Below, piece after piece: positions 58,574 through 64,000 of a stretch of 64,000 nucleotides of DNA. This stretch comes from Chromera velia. Its lineage: Eukaryota; Sar; Chromeraceae. Location: NCBI GenBank assembly GCA_018398765.1, contig JAHBMJ010002831.1:16904-80903 (forward strand), read 5' to 3'. The position numbers and the translations under genes are program-made. How positions within the stretch are numbered: the stretch's first letter is position 1; each line of letters opens with the position of its first letter. The notes below the pieces were generated by a model, which saw only the letters and a list, made by a program, of their open reading frames with translations, was not told where the DNA came from and searched no databases.

Positions 58574-59421
58574 AGTCAGTCAGTCAGTCACTCAGCCAGC
58601 CAGTCGGTCAGTCAGTCAGTCAGTCAGTACGTCAGTCACTCAGTCACTCAGTCAGTCAGTCAGTGAGTCAGTCAGTCAGTCAGCCAGTCAGTCACTCAGT
58701 CAGTCAGTCACTCAGTCAGTCAGTCAGTCAGTCAGTCAGTGAGTCAGTCAGTCACTCAGTCAGTCAGTCAGTGAGTCAGTCAGTCAGTCAGTCAGTCAGT
58801 CAGTCAGTCAGTCAGTCAGTCACTCAGTCAGTCAGTCAGTCAGCCAGTCAGTCAGTCAGTCACTTAGTCACTCAGTCAGTCAGTCAGTCAGTCAGTCAGT
58901 GAGTTAGTGAGTCAGTCAGTCAGTCAGTCAGTCACTCAGTCAGTCAGTCACTCAGTCAGTCAGTCAGTCAGTCACTCAGTCAGTCAGTCAGTGAGTCAGT
59001 CAGTCAGTCAGTGAGTCAGTGAGTCAGTCAGTCAGTCAGTCAGTCAGTCAGTGAGTCAGTGAGTCAGTGAGTCAGTGAGTCAGTAAGTCAGTGAGTCAGT
59101 GAGTCAGTGAGTCAATCAATCAGTCAGCGTCAGTCAGTCAGTCAGTGTCCATACCATACCTCATCTCTGTTTTTTTTTCTCTTGTTGTTTCTTAAATTAA
59201 GCTTTTTTTTCTTCCAATTTTGCCCTTCTGCCCGCATGCTTGTTGTAATGCATGCATGATTACACCTTCATGCAAAATCTCTTTCAACTGAAAGCAATCT
59301 AATAAGATTATCATCACGTGTCCTTTGTTTCCCATTTCTTTCTGCAGTTGCGGAGAGGCATGGAGTTGTCAATAAGCAGGCCGCGGTGACCGTCGCTGAT
59401 GATCACATCCAGTCTGAATGA
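57057..59421 (+). CDS. Secreted or membrane-entering helical protein, unknown function (two exons)
   Basis: Exon 1 is 57057-58476. Exon 2 is 59348-59421, encoding IAERHGVVNKQAAVTVADDH and a further IQSE before TGA. The phase-1 junction is regular (donor GTCAGT, acceptor TTTCTGCAG), giving 497 residues. Reading straight through instead gives a false stop four codons into the intron. The N-terminus (MAFGILEVFLATCFSVTAVTL) is a good signal peptide. Residues about 40-230 look like a helical repeat fold (ASEEMSKIIAAVSI, DIASLIVEQIRTTPPDIVVG, YRLLVTLNSIKNTPNL). The second half is acidic and Gln/Glu/Lys-rich with coiled-coil character (LIQEADGFQEAENTLIQW). I see no enzyme motif or membrane anchor and do not recognise the family. 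The start is the first Met after an in-frame stop region. Confidence 0.8.
58518..59146. repeat. Long (GTCA)n array in the intron of the 497-residue gene
   Basis: About 630 bp of mainly GTCA units, with scattered GTGA, GTAA and GCCA variants. It starts about 40 bases after the donor GTCAGT of exon 1 and fills most of the 871-bp intron. The variants are denser toward the right end (GTGAGTCAGTGAGTCAGTAA). Confidence 0.95.
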
Positions 59422-59798
59422 GGGAAAGGCTGGTGACCGCTCAAACGAGCGAGGCGAAATAAACGAAATTGAAGAAAAGAACGAAGGAATGGCCTCAGGG
59501 GGGGAGAGCTTTTGGAGACGGGGACAAGGGCGTGGGAAGGCGGGAGGGAAGAGGGGTTGGAAGGAAACATTCGGGTGCAAAGAAAAGAAAAGAAAAGAAA
59601 AGAAACGATGCAGCGTCGTCAACTCATCCACACCATCCGAAGGTTCACAGCAGGCATCACTCACGTTCAAGAGGTTGGGTAGGGGACCTGAAGTCGCCAC
59701 CTGCTCTGCAGTTCGTGTTTTGCCCTAGCTAGCTCGACCAATCCATCAGATCTGATTCATTGACTCATGAGTTGCACGGGTGTCCTGCACACACACAC

Positions 59799-59848
<50 letters not shown>

Positions 59849-61364
59849 GTCTGCAACGAAGTGGAATTTTATCATGCATCATGCAAGAGACTGATGAGGA
59901 GGGCGTTCCTGATGTGTCTGAACGTCTGGAGGAGCAGGCCGTGATTTCACCATGCAAACGGCGGTGGCGGCTTGGGAGGGGCTGGGGGTGGGCAGCTGGA
60001 ACCTTTCGGGAGTTCGAGCGCGCTCTCCGAACCGACCGAGCCAAAGCCGCTGGTGTTGATCTGGATCGTTGTCTTTCGGGCATGTGCAAAGACTGACTCG
60101 CTCGGGTGTCAGTTGCAAGGATTGAATGCATGCAAGAGGAATGAATCTTTGGGGTCAAATGATAAGGGCAAACATCCATGAAGTCCTTCTAGATCAGTAG
60201 ACGTACTCTTGCTTTCAACTTTCATGTGCGCATGTAGATTGATTTTAGACTCGACTTGCTTTGCTGTTTTGAACCAAATATTTGAATTCCAGCAAGGCGG
60301 CCGGGATGGACTGCGTGAGGGAAGGGATGAAATCGTTGGCATGCAGAACTTTGAAAAGAACGGAGAGGAAAAGAGAGGAGAGAAGGTCGGCCGATTGAAA
60401 CCAGATACACTTGATAGCCCTGCTTCAAAGTTGTCAATGACCGATCGGGGCTGCATGGATCGATGTTCTGTTCTGGGTGCGGAAGGGACCGGTGTGCATG
60501 CATAAAGCAGGGTGTGCGTTCTGCCTCTTTTCAGCCTCTCCGAAAGCGTCTTGGGAGAAATCTCAAGGGCGCGGCTGGAGATGTACCCTCTCTGTCTCCA
60601 TCATAGAAAATCCCGTGGGGCAATTGGAGTGAATAATTTAATGACACACAGTGACGTGAGTGAGTGGGTCGAATGAATGAGACTGCATGTCATTGGAAGG
60701 AACTTTAAAGAATGCGCTCAGAGAGATGATTGAGGGGTGTTTGGGAGGGAGAGTGGCGGAGAGTGGGGACGAGGGAGAGGGGCGGATCACTTTCCTGACC
60801 GACAGCAATTCGAGCTCTGTTGTACGTCCGTTTCTTGCCTGACCAGACATTACTAGAGAGAGAGTGGAGATGCCTGAATGGCCCCCTCCACAGAGATGTC
60901 AAATTGAACCCCTCCCACACACACACATGCACACACAGAGAATGAAAGGGTCTCACTGACTGTCTCAAAGACTGAGCACGCAGAAATAAAGCAGAGCTGC
61001 AACAAAAGCGAGCGAAACTTGGAGAGCGAAGGCGGATCAGCCTGAGGGTAAAGAAGTGGGGCTGCTACTGTCAGAAATATCAAACTTAAATTATTTATTC
61101 CCAACTTGCATGCATGTCAAAAGAAGTATGCAAGGCTCTGGGGGGGCAGGGTGTCATGCCCACGTACAAGGGGGTGGGCCGGCTGGCAGACAGTTGTTTT
61201 GTCTGGCCTTCTCTATCTGGAATGTGATCAATAGAGAAATCGCTGGAGCTATGGGAGCATGCGGTAGATCGAGGCATTGAGACTTCTTTTCTTCTTTTTT
61301 TGGTTGGATCGATACAGGAAAGCTGCCTCGTTGCTTCTACTGGGTACGAGGACTTTAACTTTCT
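59422..61364. other. Intergenic region with small microsatellites, no gene supported
   Basis: This holds a CA/TA/GA compound repeat at about 59788-59845. Short open frames on both strands are all below 145 codons and without motifs. No RNA gene is seen. Confidence 0.4.
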
Positions 61365-61862
61365 ATTGGTAACCCTAGTGGTAACCAGTAATTTTTATAC
61401 TTTTTTTTTCAAAGTATTTCTAAGGCTTTAGGACCAAACGGTTAAGCGTAGTAACGTTAAGATCTCTTTATGTATAAAATATGAGCTTCTAACTCCTTAT
61501 AATTTTTTAGTTTAACCCTACCAGTAAATTTACTTTTTAAGGTTCATTTTTACTGCCAGTGGTAACCACTAATTTTTTTTAACTGTATGGTTATACTGGC
61601 TATTTATATATTAATTTACTTTTTACTTGTATAAGCATTAAAAACCCAGTTTAAAACTAAACGGTTATGCTTAGTAACGTCATGGTCAAAATCTCTTTGT
61701 ATATATTGAATTAAAAATTTGTAATAAAATTTGGGCTTCTAACTCTTTCTATTTTTTGAGTTCAACCTTATCAGTAAATTTATATTTTACTGGTTGGAAT
61801 TCACTTTTTACTGGTATATAATTTCAAGTTACTGCCTTAGTTACTGCCAGTGGTTACCAATA
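61365..61862. mobile_element. AT-rich non-autonomous element with short inverted ends (tentative)
   Basis: The left end TATTGGTAACCCTAGTGGTA and the right end, read on the other strand as TATTGGTAACCACTGGCAGT, share an 11-bp perfect inverted repeat and further similarity. Inside, a block holding ACGGTTA.GC.TAGTAACGT and GCTTCTAACTC occurs twice (about 61437-61500 and 61660-61745), and GTGGTAACCA recurs. There is no open frame. I do not see a clear target duplication. Confidence 0.5.
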
Positions 61863-62994
61863 AATTGACCAGCAGAGTGACCAATTAAGAATTCAATAGC
61901 CTAAGGGGCTGTTATACTAAAAAAAATCAACTTGAAAGAAATTTCTATAAATCTAGCTAACCTGATTGGTCAGAGTTTTCGACTTTTTTTTTTTATAAGT
62001 GTGGCTAAGGGCCTTAACAGATACCATGGCCAAGGGCTACGGCAGGCATTGAACGCGCCGCGGCGAGCAGATTGCGCGCTGGACAGTACACTGGAGAGAT
62101 GCGCACGGGCCGAAAAGCTTGCCTGGTTATGGCTGGCCAGAGGATATCATGGCCGCTCGATCATGAATGGAAGTAGCAGCTCATTGAGGTGCCTAAATCG
62201 AGGCCCTGTAGTGTTCTAAAGGAGCATGCCATTACATAACTTGGCCTTTTAGAGTTTTTTTTTATTCTACTTAATTCTAATTCTAATTTTTAAAGTGAGA
62301 AATTAACATAGCGGAAATTTTTTAAAACAATTAATCATGCAATCAATGATCAGTTAATCAATCAATCAATCAATCAATTATAATCAATTATAATCAATGC
62401 ACTAATCAATTACAGTCATTATATTACAAATAATGGATCTTATTAATTACAATCAATCAAATCTTGTCTCATCTTATTAGCAGTAAGCGTATAGCGGTAA
62501 ACTAAAATGATTCAACATCAATCAATAAATTAATTGATTTTTGTCAGTACATCATTAATAATTGGTATACTGTAAATCAATTATAAAAACATGTCAAAAA
62601 ATTTTTAAAACATCTAAATTACTTAGGTACTATATTATTTATTCAAAATTGAAGATATTTTTTAAATAAAAAATGATGTAGTTAGAGATTTAAAATCTTA
62701 AAGATATTGTGTAGGTATGTGCTTGATTCAGCTAATTTGATTCATAAGCTTTCAACTAACTTGAGACTTTTGAAACTATAGCATGTTCAGGCCGCATCAG
62801 AGCTGTAGTACTAGGCCAGTGGCTTTCCGTGTCACGTCATTCAATGAAGTCGATTCGTCAGAAAACACAAAGGCAAGAATCAGGCTGTAATGAAAAATAT
62901 GAAATAAAAGGGATCGACCGAGTGTTACAGAGATGAAGGGCCAGCCTAGGTTGGGAGAGAGATGATAGAGATACAAAAAGGTTAGGAAGAGACG
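61863..62994. other. AT-rich intergenic DNA, no gene seen
   Basis: This holds (CAAT)n blocks at about 62345-62400 and long AT-rich stretches. An open frame of 95 codons at 61932-62219 has no recognisable motif. Confidence 0.4.
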
Positions 62995-63067
62995 GAACCA
63001 GACTCGGAAGACCATGCACTCTCTCTCTCTCTCTCTCTTTCTCTTTCTCTCTCTCTCTCTTCATCTC

Positions 63068-63123
<56 letters not shown>

Positions 63124-63157
63124 TCTCTCTCTCTCTCTCTCCCTTTCTTTCTATCTC

Positions 63158-63213
<56 letters not shown>

Positions 63214-63247
63214 TCTCTCTTTGTCTGTCTGTCTCTCAGACTGTCTT

Positions 63248-63278
<31 letters not shown>

Positions 63279-63295
63279 TACACACACACACACCA
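62995..63295. repeat. (CT)n/(GTCT)n/(CA)n compound microsatellite
   Basis: About 300 bp of CT runs broken by CTTT and GTCT blocks, ending in CACACACATACACACACACA. All open frames across it are repeat translations. Confidence 0.9.
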
Positions 63296-63404
63296 TGGAC
63301 TATAGAGACAGAGACAGAGGCAACGACAGATATAGAGACAGAGATAGAGACAGCGGCAGAAAAAGTATACCGTTCTTCATTTCTTTTTTTCTTTCTATTT
63401 CTTT

Positions 63405-63481
63405 CACAGACAGACAGACTATATGTTTCTTCTTCTTCTCCCTCCTTTTTTTCATGAAAATAATAGATAAAAAACATATGC

Positions 63482-63517
<36 letters not shown>

Positions 63518-63663
63518 TATATGTTTCTTCTTCTCCCTCCTTTTCTTTGTGAACACAACAGACAAAAACTTTAAAGAAGGAAGGAAGGAAGGAAGGAAGG
63601 AAGAAAAAAAGAAAGAAAGAAAGAAAGAAAGAAAAAAGACAATAAAACATCATCAACAATCAA

Positions 63664-63695
<32 letters not shown>

Positions 63696-63700
63696 ACTGA
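63405..63700. repeat. Composite repeat with (GACA)n, second locus
   Basis: Two copies of the core TATATGTTTCTTCTTC (about 63419 and 63518) each follow a (GACA)n run. The second continues with GTGAACACAACAGACAAAAA, GGAA/GAAA units, AAGACAATAAAACATCATCA and another (GACA)n run (63664-63697). The order matches the locus at 54915-55170. Confidence 0.75.
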
Positions 63701-64000
63701 TAGACACAGAGATAAAGAGAGATACATATATATACAAAGAGAGAGAGAGAGCGGAAGAGGGAGAGAGAGGGAGAGGCTAATACTATGTGAGAGAGGAAAA
63801 AGGAAAAATGGAGCACAACGGTTTCTTTGAAAGAAGAATAAAAAAAAACTATGATGAATGATGTAAAAGGTAAAATGGAAAAGGAGGAAAAACGACTCTG
63901 CAGGTGTTAGGAATCATGCAACAGAATCAGTTACACTGTAATGGCATGATCGTTGTCTCTGCACGAACATTGGATCGCACGCATATTTACTCAGATGATA

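Noticed and set aside
58663-58902. Open frame of repeated Ser-Gln-Ser-Val
   Set aside because: It is only the GTCA array translated.

Overview
The window looks like nuclear DNA of a photosynthetic alveolate with a complex red-lineage plastid, most like a chromerid such as Chromera velia. The species name is an inference; no search was run. Three things point that way. There is a fucoxanthin-chlorophyll a/c (FCP) type light-harvesting gene whose product starts with a signal peptide and then a transit-like stretch. A second long protein also starts with a signal peptide whose predicted cleavage site is followed by Phe. The genes are split by many ordinary GT-AG introns, which argues against a dinoflagellate.

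Layout from left to right. The 3' end of an ankyrin-repeat gene (+, to 2296) is followed by a 5'-truncated LINE (about 2700-5790). A large 18-exon gene (-, 16550 to 7104) encodes a predicted 1135-residue plastid-targeted protein of unknown function. It is divergent from a six-exon light-harvesting gene (+, 17364-19518), and the two share an 813-bp intergenic region. Next come a decayed non-autonomous hAT element with its terminal repeats (21942-23023) and a second, longer LINE with endonuclease and reverse transcriptase (about 23050-27565). Two minus-strand genes follow: a 381-residue helical protein with a glycine-rich hydrophobic hairpin (30076 to 27683), and a 748-residue membrane protein with a trypsin-like fold that seems catalytically dead (36592 to 34173).

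The best-identified gene is PAN2, the catalytic subunit of the PAN2-PAN3 deadenylase (+, 37535-51772, 22 exons, all phases consistent, about 2111 residues). Near its 3' end a 1058-bp block is present twice, with a single N at the joint, which is most easily read as an assembly error. After PAN2 lie a MITE-like element, a dispersed repeat found twice, a tentative coiled-coil gene (-, 56664 to 53590) and a secreted or membrane-entering 497-residue protein (+, 57057-59421). The last of these has one intron holding a roughly 630-bp GTCA array. The final 4.5 kb is AT-rich DNA, repeats and microsatellites.

A theme across the window is that many introns begin with a short tandem repeat in register with the 5' splice site (GTCAGTCAG, GTGAGTGAG, GTCTGTCTG), or end with one running into the AG. 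Exon joins were made by eye from splice sites, reading phase and family resemblance; no transcript evidence was available.
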